A DNA stretch of 33,706 nucleotides. It comes from Setomelanomma holmii. Its lineage: Eukaryota; Ascomycota; Dothideomycetes; Pleosporales; Phaeosphaeriaceae. A model generated the notes under the pieces. It had not been told where the DNA came from. It saw only the letters and a list, made by a program, of their open reading frames with translations, and did not search any database. The position numbers were made by a program, and so were the translations under genes. The stretch spans positions 1-33,706 of the forward strand of contig ML978356.1 of assembly GCA_010015745.1 (NCBI GenBank), given 5' to 3'. Below, one piece after another: positions 11,254-22,981 of the stretch (the stretch's first letter is position 1; each line of letters opens with the position of its first letter).

Positions 11254-14200
11254 GTTTGTTGTTGATGATTGCAGTCCGTCACCAACGCTGACCTCCATAA
11301 ATTTTTTGGTGCAAATACTTAGCTAGGAAGGCGGGGGCGGGGCGTTTGGCGCTAGCCATATAGAGACACCAGCCTCTGATCCGCCGAACAAGTCCATCCT
11401 CTGACGACGTGCAATATATTCGTGCATTGTGATAGTCTCGTTGCACAACATCTTCATGCGTCGTCTTTTGCCTGCTCGTTCTTCCGCCAATTCAATACAA
11501 CTCAACACGACACATGCCCTAGTTGCAGATCTTGTGAGCCCAATCAATCATTACGACAGCGAATCTCAGCCTGCGCTAGGCCACACAGCAGCCCTGTATG
11601 ACGTGCAGCTGTCCCTGCCCATACCACATCTGGTAAATTTCCGGAACATTCGGTACAGACGGAACTGCGCACCCTCGGCCGCTGCGGAAACTCTTGCACG
11701 AACATGCTACTGCTGTTGTTTGTGCATACATGCTCTCGCAGCCAATGCTTCCTAGTTAGCATCTAACAGGTCACATACTCCATCGCCCATGTTTCATGGA
11801 CCCCGCCAAGAGACACGTCAAGAACAATCGGCTGAAACATCTGTTGGTCTGGCTACAGTTCATGCCTTATCTCGCCTGGTTAAATGGAGCTTCCCGCAGA
11901 TCTTGAGAGCAGGAACTCAGAAGCCACGCAGGACACCTTATTTTTCGAACTCCAGCACCGCTTTGTCGCGGCTTGGACCTCTGTGTTAAGGACAAGTAAC
12001 CGTTGACAATAGCCACGACCCCTTTCGATAGCGCGGACTCGCTTAGCCATGTCTGAAAATATACGAGGTTGAACGTTGGCCCACGGACCTGGTTCACTGC
12101 CAGCGCCAACGAAATCTCCACAAAGTGCACCTACAAGTGTGTCGCGAAATTGGACGGAGCAAAGGGCGAAGTGCCAGCGGGCCGTCCACGTCGTTTACGC
12201 TGAATGACTGAGTGCTAATGCTGAACCTGGAGCATGACTTCGAGTAGCTGTTGGGTTACTGGCGTCGCCTCCCAACTTGACACGTCTATCGATTGGGTAC
12301 GCCTACTTGGACCTACATGCAGCGGAGAGTTGAATATACCTCATATGGCACATCGACCGCTCGGAACGAAGCCGAACCATACAATCTGAAAACGATAGCG
12401 CAGGTCGAACCGGCTATGTTGGACCTCGACGGCGGATCATCTGCAGGTACGCCTACAGTTTTCTTTCCCGCTTTCAAATCCGCTCCGGGCCGCGTCTCGG
12501 TCGGCGTTTCGCTGCAGACATATATTAATGTATAGCGTCGGACTTTATGCCTCATTACCAGTAATGATACACAAGCGCCAACTCACACTCCTTCCTCCGA
12601 CCTCAGATCATCGGATGTACATTGTGCGAAACGATGATTTGAAGGGATCATCGACGAATATGATCTCTATCTCATGCATTGCATCTTGCAGATCACTTCG
12701 AGCTTGAGAAGTATCACATGCTGGTGGTAAGGCTGTGCTCTACATTGCTCAGGCGCGATCTAAGCAATGCTGCGGCACAGCGCAGGGATAGCCTTGACTC
12801 GCTTCCTCCAACTCACATGCAAAATCCACGACCAACAAAGTCGTACCAGTACAATATCTGTATACATTCTCGATGTACCGCACGTGGCAGAGATTGACCA
12901 TACACGAACCCAACAAGCGCACTGTCATATCCAGCGCTGCTTTACACAATGTCATCGCTGGGTCTAGCTACGGAGTGACCTTGCTATTTTGCTACCACGC
13001 CGCAATACCCCGCATGCAACAAGCACCTTCGCAAAGGCTGAAACGGTGTCGAAAAGCCACATTTACCGGACTTGCTTCTCTGAACAGCTTGGTGGCGTCA
13101 TATGCCGAAACTTTGTTTCAACCTGCCGATACGGCTGGTGATGCACAGCATGTCACTCCACCCCTCAGCTCGGTTGGCGAGTAATGGCGCTTGGGATGCT
13201 ATGCCGTGCCGTGCGTGCTTGATGCAGAGGCATTTGTCACGACTACCCTTACTGTGCACTTGACTTTTGAGGTTGGGCTGGGCACGAAGGATCTGGCCTC
13301 CATTCCACGGAAGTTAATTCGATCGAGACCCGCACTCGCTGGTGGGCTTGATATGCGGTCCATCGCTTCGCAAAGTCTTTTCATACACCTGTAAGGATCC
13401 ATTTAGTTTGCACGCCTAACAAAGGCACGACAGAGTGTAAGCGGCCAAGACACTTGACGGCCCGTCTTATAACCCTGAAAGACTCCTCGAGGCAAGGATA
13501 GCCGATGTTCGAAGCGAACAGATCCTTCCATGAATCACAATGTTGTAGCCTCGTCCACCAAAAACGCATGATCATGTACGCTCGGAAGCAAGTCCCTCGG
13601 TGCCTACCCTTCTCTCATAGTCGATCTGCACATCGGCAACGAAGGCCTCCTTGGTGCTTGGCAAGAGCTTCGTTTGCAGGAAGAGATACGCACATCCATG
13701 ATCGGACTCAGGCGGTGTTCCGATTCCGACGACGAGCAGACAGCAAGAACCGACTGGACCAGCCTATCAGCCAGATGTGTCTACCTAGAACCTGTTGAGA
13801 CAATGTCAGTTCCGCTACAACTTTAAGTCTCGACTTCGTCTCGGAAGCATTCTCCATCCTAGACACAGTACAGTGCCAATCTATGTTCAGCCTGCGGCCA
13901 ACAATCTTCTGACGTGGGTTGACGAGCTCCAATACCATCAATCCATGCCGTACAGCTCCACGAGGAATGCTGCGCTCGCTCTGAAGTAATTATCGTTCAC
14001 TCCAACGCGAAATCTTCTCTTCGTTTCTTCGTCATGGTCTGGGATTTGCGCACTGCAACTTACTAATTATGCTCAAAACTTCAAACTCAGATACCTTAAC
14101 AACTATACCAGCTACCCACTCTGCATAATGACCCACGGAAGGAAGACGCATCATACATAAAAGATAAAGACGTCTAGCTTTGGGCTTCACATCACATTGC

Positions 14201-15172
14201 TGAAGACGGCGGATACTTGAATTCCACGACTCTTCAACAGTCAGGCTCCACATGAGCTCCGAAGTGTTGGCCCACCATGACATAGGTTGTGCTTTATCTT
14301 GCTCTCAGAGCTAGAAATCCATGGTTGAGCGCACCAAAACAAGCCCCAATGGTCGACAAGAAGTCATGGTTCAGTGTACCCTGTATCTCGTGAAGGCATC
14401 TGGTCCTTCAACTGTGGAAGACCACTGCTCGAAAGGGACTTGATGTGCAAGGGAATAATTCATGATTGATGCGATTACCTCACTTACACTCGATGCTGTT
14501 CTCAAAGAATGTGCACTTAGATGAAGTGCACGGTGATTACACGATGAAACTGAAAGACAAGACTAAACCAAGTTCCTGCGAGCAAGGGTTTCTTTCGTCG
14601 TAGTGTACACGGCAGTCAAGTGGGAGAAGGTTTGCACGGACGACGTACTGAACGTGCGCTTCGCAGATATCAGACACGTGGACGATCGTGCATCTTTTGA
14701 TACATGTACAGAGTACAGACAGTCGCGATGCATGCGTCGCATGGTAGTGCAGATGTCTCCATGGGTTCAAACTCTAATCTAATCTACGACGTCTCATACG
14801 CCGAGAAGTGCACCACGAAGAGCGTGTACAGGCAATCACTGGCCCGGCCTCATCGATACCATGGTAGTAGGATGCTCCAACCTCGCCAAAGCGTCCCCTA
14901 CTCACTTCAGCCCAGGCTCATCATCAGTTCACAATACGGAGTGTCACCGGGCAGTCTCGCCACACACTCTTTCATTATAGATTGACTTACACCCCCGCAC
15001 ACCTCCGCTCGCATACTTTTACACTCAGTTCTCTACCAGATCACCTACCATTCAATCACAACCACTTCTATTACCAGCTCACCATCATCACGTAAAGCGT
15101 CCACATCCTCAAGCAAAACCTTCTCAACACAGCCACACGGCTCAACCTATCTCTACCAGGCCCCTCAAACAC
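11254..15172. other. gene-poor interval of about 3.9 kb
   Basis: Between the divergently transcribed Yar1-like and RING genes I find no convincing coding sequence. Frames are at most about 110 codons and usually open on both strands at once (for example 12293-12535 + against 12313-12555 -), which is what non-coding DNA gives. The right end is the RING promoter and leader. No long repeat, LTR or transposase was recognised. A spliced gene made of short exons cannot be ruled out by eye. Confidence 0.45.
14984..15172 (+). promoter_or_regulatory. G-depleted C/A/T-rich leader upstream of the RING gene
   Basis: About 190 nt immediately before ATG 15173 are rich in C, A and T and very poor in G on the coding strand, with CT and CA runs and no stable hairpin visible. 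This is typical of a fungal pyrimidine-rich core promoter and unstructured 5' UTR. The strand bias ends abruptly at the start codon, supporting the start choice. Confidence 0.45.
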
Positions 15173-16159
15173 ATGCAACACCCATCAGTCAAGATGCCAT
15201 CCGACCGAGCATCCAGCTTCCTCACAAAGCACACAGACTTCCTCTCCCACGCGGACGGCGATCCACCCAACACCAATTGCCCCATCTGTCTGGACTCCAT
15301 CGAAGAGCACATCTGCGTTAAGATCGTCAACATCCCCGGCTGCGGACATGTCATCGGCATGAAATGCCTGGAAGAACTTCTCAAGCGGAGCCCGGACGAT
15401 AGGAAAGAATGTCCATTGTGTCGTGCGGTCTGGATCGAGGAGGACGGGATTTGGCAGGGGAGTGAGGAGTGGAACGCGCTTGCGAACGGAGGAGGTGGCG
15501 GTCATTCTGTGCCACTGATACAAACGCCGTTTGTTGAAGCGAACCACATGGACCGCGAGCTGGAGTCTGCGCATGGGTATGGACACGGAAATGAGCGAAG
15601 GCCACATCGTCCACCTCACGATGGGCATGTGGTGCGGGGTCCTGGACGTACGCCAACTTTACGACACTCGCCTGCACCGGAGTTTCCATCAACAAGCTCG
15701 TTCGGCATGTCATCTGCCCTATCGCCCATGCATCCTCTGGGCCCGATGTTTGGCAATGTAGGTCACATGGGTGCATTCGGGCTACGCGTCTCTGATATAA
15801 TGCCACACCACGACACACGATCCACGCACCAGCAACATGGCGCATCTCATTGGCCGTCAAATTCGCATGGTCCGTATCGTCAGCCGCATTTCCAGTATGG
15901 CGTACCACGAGCGCCACGCGAGCCTCTGCACAATGCTGCACAACCATCTCGCGTCGGTGCACGAAGCGATGGTTCGTCACGCCCGTCGTATGCTGCTCAG
16001 CAGTCACATCAGCATCGCTCTTCAGCTGGACGTCCGACTCGCGTTTTCCAGGACGTTCTAGATGCTTTCTATGGTACTGGCACGCAACCACGGGGTAGCA
16101 ATCGGGACATACGTTATTTTTCCAGTGACCGGTATGGCAATGGCGATCGCGAATACTAG
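15173..16159 (+). CDS. RING-finger protein (putative E3 ubiquitin ligase)
   Basis: Single-exon ORF of 328 aa. The RING lies at residues 36-83: Cys36-x2-Cys39, Cys57-x-His59, Cys65, and Cys80-x2-Cys83 (CPIC, CGHVIGMKC, CPLCR). The usual Cys/His at the fifth zinc position is Gly62 in the order His59-x2-Gly-x2-Cys65, so it is not a strict C3HC4 ring. RING proteins usually recruit E2 enzymes and act as ubiquitin ligases; the substrate is unknown. After about residue 100 the protein is low-complexity, rich in His, Pro, Gly, Ser and Arg and probably disordered, ending with a short conserved-looking block (FQDVLDAFYGTG). A second in-frame ATG at 15194 (AAGATGC) is an alternative start. No signal peptide or membrane segment is seen. 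Confidence 0.82.
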   Translation: MQHPSVKMPSDRASSFLTKHTDFLSHADGDPPNTNCPICLDSIEEHICVKIVNIPGCGHVIGMKCLEELLKRSPDDRKECPLCRAVWIEEDGIWQGSEEWNALANGGGGGHSVPLIQTPFVEANHMDRELESAHGYGHGNERRPHRPPHDGHVVRGPGRTPTLRHSPAPEFPSTSSFGMSSALSPMHPLGPMFGNVGHMGAFGLRVSDIMPHHDTRSTHQQHGASHWPSNSHGPYRQPHFQYGVPRAPREPLHNAAQPSRVGARSDGSSRPSYAAQQSHQHRSSAGRPTRVFQDVLDAFYGTGTQPRGSNRDIRYFSSDRYGNGDREY

Positions 16160-16266
16160 GAATGTTCCGTATGTGCTGCGAACTTGGTGTACGTGATAGT
16201 CAGGTCTATGGCTTGGAACCTGCATGAGTAGACCATAATATTCAGACCATGGATCGGACTTTGAGA

Positions 16267-16749
16267 TTATGATCTGCAGACAGCACACTTCCATCGAAGG
16301 TCTCGCTTGTGGAACCAGGGGAAATATGTAGAATACACCCCTCGGTACATAGTCGGTGTGAATCTTCGCTCTTTGGAAAGCCATGTGCGTGCGCCACCAT
16401 CAGATAGAACCTGGCTCGCGTGAGCTTCATTAGTCATCTGATCTAGTCTTTCTCTCAAAGCATCCTGCGATAGTCTACATGAATCGCTCTGGAAGGTGAT
16501 AACCCTCTGAAGTGTCACTTCAGGCCATCTGTCCTCGACTCTGTCGCGCTTGGGATTTTCCACCAGACGGTTCGTCAGCCTCATGCTTTACCAGCTTTGT
16601 CCTTGTGATCGGGACTAGAGTCGTCCTCCAATGCAGCGACCTACTTTCCGCGGGCGACCTTGAAGGTCTTCAATGCGACCTGTCCCAATCTCTGTCATGC
16701 CGAGCAATGACCTGTCGGTCTTTGCAACGGTCGTTGTCGACGTGTTCAT
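16267..16749 (-). CDS. possible small two-exon hypothetical gene
   Basis: I do not recognise it. On the minus strand a 105-codon frame from ATG 16584 to a stop at 16267 has a balanced, charged, protein-like composition (RDRVEDRWPEVTLQRVITF, LSQDALRERLDQMTNEAH). A second protein-like stretch starts at ATG 16749 (MNTSTTTVAKTDRSLLGMTE) and reaches a GTAGGT donor after GRPRK. Joining that donor to a CCCAAG acceptor just before RDRVEDRW keeps the frame and gives one protein of about 130 aa. The acceptor is AAG rather than CAG/TAG, which is weak. The ATG lies only 33 bp downstream of the gtr1 stop on the same strand, so this could instead be gtr1 3' UTR. Confidence 0.28.
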
Positions 16750-16782
16750 TCACTGCATGCGCAGCAGTGAGCTCTAATAGTT

Positions 16783-17932
16783 TCACGCGAATACTTCTTT
16801 GCCCTTTCCTTTATCGGTCGAATCAATCGTATCTGCGGAGCCAGCGAACGCTTGCTGAATCGGGGGCCGTGGCTTCGACGCGATGTCCAGCTCCGCAAAT
16901 TTCGGTCGCACTTGGAAAATGTTGACGCGAGCGGCATTGAACACTTGTTCGGAGGGCGGGATAGCAACCGCGAGGTTGGTGTTTTCGGTAAGTCGCGTGA
17001 TGAAGAACATGAAGCGACCAGTCTTGATCTGCATTTCGGCGAAGTTTGCGCTTCCGGCGGGGATATTGGTGTGTCTCCTGCAATTATATGGTCAGACTGG
17101 CACATCATGTAGCACTGCTTCACTTACGCCATGCTCTGCTTATGTGTCTTCAGTATGCTCGAGATTCTTTCGAAGCGGTCTGTGAATGGGTTTGGCTCCT
17201 CGGTCTTCCTAGTAACATGTGCCACCGTCAAGCACGTTGTCCGCTCGTACAAGATGAGCTCTCGTGCATCGATGACCTCGGCAAGCTGTTCCAGCAGCGC
17301 CTCAATCGTCCCAGCGTTCGGGATCAGGTAGTATATGATCTTCGTCCATGCCTTGTACAAGCTCTGGTCCCAGATACTTGTAGCAAAGAAGTCGACCGTA
17401 TCCTTGAAGCCCTCTGATGCTTCTCTAATGTAATCGGCGCGCTCATCGAACATAGCCTGTCTCAGCCGCGCTTGTACGAGATCCATCTTGTGGATGAGGC
17501 AGAATACTTTGGCGCCTGGGCTGCATTCGTGCAGCGCGCGAATGATGTTGGAGTAGGAGATGACGTCGGCTGGGAATTCTCGAGACTCGATATCGAAGAC
17601 GAAGATAAGGACAGCGACCGAGCCGAAGACGTGGTTGCGAGACTGGGTGAGGTAGTTCTCGACAAAGCCGTCTTGACTGCGTTACAATCAGCTTGCAGTC
17701 TGGTAGTGTAAGTGAAGCTTGTCGCATACCCTCCGCAATCCCACAGATTCAGCATAAGGTTGCCCATGAACTTTATGTTGCTGTGCTCCACATCGATGGT
17801 CGCGCCGAGTCTCCGGACATCCTTGGCGACATAGTTACTGAAGACAATGCTCCTCATAGACGATTTGCCGGCACCGCTTTTGCCCATCAATAGCACCTTG
17901 CGCTGCTTCTGGCGCTTCGTTGTCGAGTTCAT
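16783..17932 (-). CDS. gtr1: Gtr1 / RagA-B family small GTPase
   Basis: Predicted 348 aa from three exons (17932-17730, 17676-17128, 17077-16783) with introns of 53 nt (GTATGC...CGCAG) and 50 nt (GTAAGT...TGCAG). Gtr1 pairs with Gtr2 on the vacuole, is anchored by the EGO complex and activates TORC1 when amino acids are present. Seen in the sequence: P-loop GKSGAGKSS (residues 17-25), switch I region LGATIDVEHSN, G3 LWDCGGQDGF formed across the first splice junction, and the Rag-type G4 motif HKMD. The C-terminal half carries the roadblock-like Rag domain (FFATSIWDQSLYKAWTKI, then IKTGRFMFFITRLTENTNLA). The end is Asp/Lys-rich (DSTDKGKGKEVFA). No prenylation CaaX box is present, as expected for Rag GTPases. 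Confidence 0.95.
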
Positions 17933-18838
17933 CCTGCCGACTCAAGGGACACGAGTCAAGCCGTGCAGGCGATGCTGGGCAACACGTAGCGTACGTAGAT
18001 CACGGTGAAGGGGACAATTGATAGCTGATGTATGCAGAGCGCGTGTTGCGTAGATACTGGACTGTTTGGTTGCCCGATGACGTATCGTAAACAGTCCTAA
18101 TCTTGAGCCACGCCACCGACACGTGGGTAGTCGATAGATGGCGTGTGGGATGTCAATGCTAAGCGTTTGAGAGTGCGCAAGGTGTGGTTTCTGTTGCCCA
18201 AAGAAGCGGCGTCCATGACACACGTGAGAAGGCCCGTCCTAGGATTGTCAGATTGACAGGCATGAGCTTGGGAGCTTGGGCGCGGAATTGCGACTACCGT
18301 GATTGGCCCGGCCTCCAGTCCTGCAGCGGGGCATACGGAACACACGCGCACTCCCCGTGCTCAACATACGCGAAAGATTATATGTGGATTGTTGCTAAGT
18401 GACACTTGTTATGCATTGTGAAGAGTGTTTGTTCGGTGGACGATGATTGCCATCTCGACAGGTGAAGAGTAGCTTTTGGTAAAAGTGGTCCACTTCAGAG
18501 GACCATCCCATTCCAAATGATCCCATTATTTTCCAGAGTTCCATGCAGAAGTGAAGCAACAAAGGAAATCGCTGAGAGCGCTAATGAATTGAAGAGGTGT
18601 CGGCAACGAGCATCGCTCGACACCAGCAAGCAACAGCTTGGACAATATGAACAAGGAGCGTTCCTCCAAGCACGACCGTCGAGATCGTGTATCGTAAATA
18701 TCCATTCACTGGGCCGTGAAGAGAAGGTTCTGTGGTATGCGGAGACCACCGCCAATGGATCGGTAGTATACTTCCGTAGCGCACGTCCAAAACAAATCGA
18801 AGCGAAAGTAAGGCTGCAAAGAGAATCTCGAGGGTATC
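17933..18838. promoter_or_regulatory. gtr1 upstream region and urc4 3' flank
   Basis: Both neighbours are on the minus strand, so these 906 bp hold the gtr1 promoter and 5' UTR (left) and the urc4 3' UTR (right). The frames open here overlap the last urc4 exon and do not look like proteins. E-box-like CACGTG occurs within ACACGTGGG near 18118 and CACACGTGAG near 18220. Confidence 0.4.
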
Positions 18839-20476
18839 TTAAAAAACAGTTCCGTCCGACAATATCATGATTGGTGGCTCTTTCGTGTTGGGCCGCGACA
18901 CTTCTGCGATTTCCCGACCTCCCTATAAACTTTGTTAGCTGCATTCATCCATGCGTAGTCTCGCGAGGGGTCCGGCTTACCTTCCAGCTCCCGGCCTCGA
19001 GCATCTGTGCCAAGTTCAGCTTGTCAGAGCCGCTCAGGCCTAGCAAATTATTCACTTCCACAAGCAATTCGTCAAGTAGACCGACTGTGACTGCGCGCCA
19101 TTCGACGATGACGTCGTCATCAGCTGTGAACATTGGCACAACTTCCATGCTGGGCTGTCCCTTAAGCTGTGCATTGCGTTGGTATTGTGCCAGGCCACGT
19201 TTCTGGTCGTCCGCCTTCAATGTGAGGAGCCCGGTGTCGATGAAGAGGCCGCCGTTGCGATATTCCGGCAGACCAGTCAGTAGCTCGGCACCTGCGAAAT
19301 GCACGTGCAAGAGCTTCGTCATAGGCACCATAAGAGAGTATGTGAGCCACTGTGTGAGCTTGTGGAAAGGCACAATATTCTCCCATGGGTGGGTGGGGTG
19401 CGATGGCATGACAGAACATGGCCACGCATCGCCAATGGGAAATCCGTCGATTTGAGTTCGAGTGGCGGGCCAAATAGGCGTCAGGCTCTCCATGAGCGTG
19501 TTCCAGAGCGTTGGTAGAGGAATGATGGGGACTGAGGAAGCTTGGGTTGTGGGATGTGAGAGGAGGTAGTCTGGTAGTGTTAGTCTGCATGGTGGTCAAA
19601 GTGTGGCCTGTCAATATACCAAGCATGTTTCCTGGTCGCGCCTCTAGACCAAAGACTTCCTGGCTCTGCAGGGCCTTTGCAAGCCTCAGAAGAAGGCTGG
19701 TGCGCCCCTCGAGACCATCAATCGGGTTGGACTCGTTGACTTGCAGGCCGCGCGCCATTGATGTGACGTCTAGCTTCTTCAGCCCAGCACTGTCGACTTG
19801 GTATGGCGAATTTGGATCGCTGCTGAACACGCCAGCCCTGAACATCTCGAGACTAGCGACAGCCAGACCCTCGCTGCGACGATAGATCCTGCCCGACTCT
19901 TTGCTCTTGTACTGCCACTTTGTTCCGGCACCAGCATCGAGCAGGACGGATACAAGAAACAGGTCGAGTAAGCGACGCGTGCGTTCCTGGTTATCTACAG
20001 TCGAGGGCCACGATGCCATGAGTTGGTCAATTCGTGGGCGCCCACCAACGTCAAAGTGTTGCCAGCGGCCATGGGGCGGGATGGAGGCATAGTGAGGCGC
20101 ATAGTCTCGCTGATACACAGTCAGTCACTTGTACTGCGCTCATGGACTCGGGCGCTCGTACCTTAATTATTGACACTACAAAACTGGCGACATCGTGGAA
20201 CTTGCTCATATCAACAGTGAAGTGCTTGAGCTGGTTCTTTTTGGCCTTTTCGAGCACCAACTTGGTGCGCTCGCGCACTGCGTAGATGCTGCGCAGGTAG
20301 CCCGCCGGATCGAGTGCTGGGTCGGGGGCTTTCGGAAGAGGCACATCTGGGAAGCTCGTGGGCCTCGAGCCGTTGGGAGTGGGGCCAGGGGAGCGCAGGG
20401 AGCCATTGGAGGAGTTTGGCATGGAACCATTGGGCTCGACCGCGGGCTTCGAGCTTTTGCGACCAAAGATTCGCAT
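18839..20476 (-). CDS. urc4: Urc4 / Urg3 uracil-catabolism protein (DUF1688)
   Basis: Predicted 492 aa from four exons: 20476-20162, 20109-19620, 19570-18981 and 18922-18839; introns 52, 49 and 58 nt, each with a CTRAY branch (CTGAC, CTAAC, CTAAC). URC4 is one of the genes needed for the URC pathway by which many fungi use uracil as nitrogen source; its biochemical step is poorly defined. Family landmarks: LDPAGYLRSIYAVRERTKL near the N-terminus, EGLAVASLEMFRAGVFSS, LEARPGNML|DYLLSHP made by the second splice, LTPIWPATRTQIDG, GDAWP, PFHKLTQWLTYSLMVPM, and the terminal block PPIMILSDGTVF, which appears only after the last intron is removed. The open frame extends to 20560 but begins with GTG; ATG 20476 (GTCAACATG) is preferred. 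No other URC gene is within the window. Confidence 0.94.
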
Positions 20477-22981
20477 GTTGACGGGGCGCGTGTTGTCGTG
20501 TGTTCGAACGGAAGCTGCAGTCGTGGAGGGCTCTTGCTGCTGAGAGAACTGGGAAGGCACGGTCGGTCGAGGGTGATCAAGAGCGATCCACAGTTGGAAA
20601 GAACGAGCCCACTAACGCGCGGGTCGCTTACTGTCTGAGCGTGGACGCGGCTGCCGGGTCATCCTGGACAAAGAAACGCCAAAACCGATGCTGGGCCGCG
20701 GCTGGTCTCCGCCTACGCCTGGCGCAAGGGCCTCGCCCAATTGATGCGCGGTCTAGCAATCGACACAGTTACCATTGTCGAGCAGAACACTCGCTGCACA
20801 CTACAACGTTGTACGCAAAGTGCGACGTCTGTCGCAACATAAAGACGTGGCAGCATCGAGCGTATCTATCCTCAGATCGACCACGACCCTGACCTCTGCA
20901 AGCGCAGTTGACCTGCAGGCAAGCGCAGCAAGCAATACACTCGAAGCTTCCTCAACTGGGGCACCTGCAGCACTAAGAATCTGAGAACATGCAACCGCCA
21001 GCAATCCAGCAAATCTTCCCCCATGCCCATCAACAACGTGCCCTCCCTTCGCTTCACGCGAGCTGCATGCATCGCCGGCCACCGTTGTGCTCTGTGTGTA
21101 ATGCACGATCCTTCAACCCTGTCGTTGCTGAAGCTGCAGGGTCTCGCTTCAAGTCATTCTTGATGACTTCAACCGTCGGCTAACATCATCCCATTTCCTT
21201 CAAAGACAGCCCGCCGTCACTCTTCATCTTCACTTAGCCCAGTGCTTGTTGTCGTTTGTGTTTCGCGGGACGCAACACAAACTCCATGAGGTAAGCTCCA
21301 ATATCGTTCCCCAGGCTATCGGCATTCCTCCGCATGTGGACTAGCAACCGTGCACAACTACGCCTTCCAGCATTCCATTCACAATTATGTTCACCGGCTG
21401 CAGCTGCCTCGTGAGTCCCATCGCTTCGTGTACCAATTACTGGCCAGCTGCATCTTTTGTGAGCGTCTCTTCCATGGGCGCTCGGCATTCCTCACGGCAA
21501 TGTCAAACACGCAGCGGACTTCAGCTATGGACATGGCCTGTCGCTAAGCGGGGGACTCGCGGGATCCAAGCCAAAACAACAGGCCCATGGCCATGGGTCC
21601 ATGGTTTGCGGGTGAGCGGGTCCGCAGTCCCGTCTTATCTCGTGCGCCCAAATCTGACTGGCCTGCCTTTAGAGGGTGGGAGCGATCAACAGATCACTCC
21701 CTGTTCCTGGCAGGCAACTCTTCCCCCGAGCAAATCTTCCAGGAGCAAGAAGTATCAGCAGTGAGCACAATCACGTCAAGTATACGCGACTGTGCATATT
21801 CATACCGGCATTGCCAGCCGTGCCGCGCACATCAGGACAATTGAGTAACGTTTTCGGGCCGAGTCAAAAAGATGATACCACCGAGCCGATTTTGCACTCT
21901 TTAGAGTCTGGCCGCAAGGACAGCCTTGTCAGGGGCTCGAACAGTCAGTCGGGACAGTCCGCCTGCGCCGGAGCCGTGCCCATCTCCGCGGTCGTGGACG
22001 TGGAACGAGCCAACTCACTGACCATTCCTCAAAACAATGACAGACTGACAGATCTAGCATCCGATGATTGATCATCGAAATCGCATGAAAACAGCAAATT
22101 CATAAACAGCGGATGCCGACAAGCGAGACAGACATGCTGCTTTCGGCAGAATCATGTTCACCAATGCAATCCCAGAGCATGCAATTATTCCGACAAGGCC
22201 AGAGATTAGCCGGTCCGTCTCTCGTCTCGGCAGTGACCGCGCTCCCTAAGACCACGACGCGGAGTGGCACGACTGATTGTTATGCCTCACTTTCAAGCCG
22301 TGCCAGGCGCCCCATCGAGACTCGAGCCAAATTCTATTTACAATCAACCTTGCCGATGTGTCCTCTTCAGTGCCTGGGCTCTGTGGAACGGTGAACCTCT
22401 ATCCAGTATCGTGCCCTCGATCTCGAGCTCGAGGAAGACTTGTTCTTGCGGCTTGTACTTGTTTTCCTCGAAACGGGAGTGCCTCAAAATGCTGTACCGC
22501 ATGTTTAAGGCTACGGTGGATTCTACCTCAAGGTCAACATAAATCAAAGAGTGGCCTTGAGCCCTTGAGAACAGTCATGAGGTATTGCAGGCTTCTGAGA
22601 TCCTACAAATTGCATAGGGTCAGTTATTTTTGAAGCGGACTGTAGTTTCTGTGCCGTGTAAGGAAGCATCTTGCAAGAAAAGACCTGATGTGCCAACGAA
22701 GCGAGTGACCAGATTCAAGGTTTTGGGTTTCTATTCGATCGTATGACTCGATGTACGATTTCGTGATATGTGAACCTTGTAATTCCTCCCAGCAATGATC
22801 GTCCAGTGTGTGGCTGAACATGTGAAGGCAAGGGCGGATTGCTGTGGCGGTGCACTCGTCTGCACCACATGCAGGTGCGACCGACATGCATGCCGCACCA
22901 CCAATGCTGCAGACGTACAGCCAGCAATCATGATATGAATGGTCTACCCACCAAGCAGTGAAGCTCACAGCACAACATACC
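20477..22981. promoter_or_regulatory. divergent intergenic region between urc4 and auxilin genes
   Basis: About 2.5 kb containing both promoters. No gene is convincing. Items seen: splice-like signals on the plus strand around 21290-21400 (ATGAG|GTAAGC, later GGACTAG) without a coherent protein; a 14-bp perfect palindrome at 21584-21597; and a minus-strand frame 22344-22547 with a protein-like but unrecognised composition (VFLELEIEGTILDRG). A small spliced gene could be hidden here. Confidence 0.35.
21584..21597. repeat. 14-bp perfect palindrome with overlapping NcoI-type cores
   Basis: CCCATGGCCATGGG reads identically on both strands, and a third CCATGG follows a few bases later (within TCCATGGTT). 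It lies in the intergenic region between urc4 and the auxilin gene. It could bind a dimeric factor; no known fungal site is matched. Confidence 0.3.

Noticed and set aside
12293..12555. Overlapping 80-codon frames on both strands
   Set aside because: Equally open on both strands, no recognisable motif and no upstream exon; not distinguishable from chance.
15381..16091. 236-codon minus-strand frame opposite the RING gene
   Set aside because: Antisense shadow of a GC-rich low-complexity coding region; no domain, and the plus-strand RING protein explains the locus.
18495..18944. 149-codon minus-strand frame
   Set aside because: It overlaps the last intron and exon of urc4 in another frame; the spliced urc4 ending (PPIMILSDGTVF) is far better supported.
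21290..21420. GTAAGC donor followed by AG acceptors and a GTGAGT, suggesting a spliced small gene
   Set aside because: No combination gave a continuous, recognisable protein in any frame; left as intergenic.
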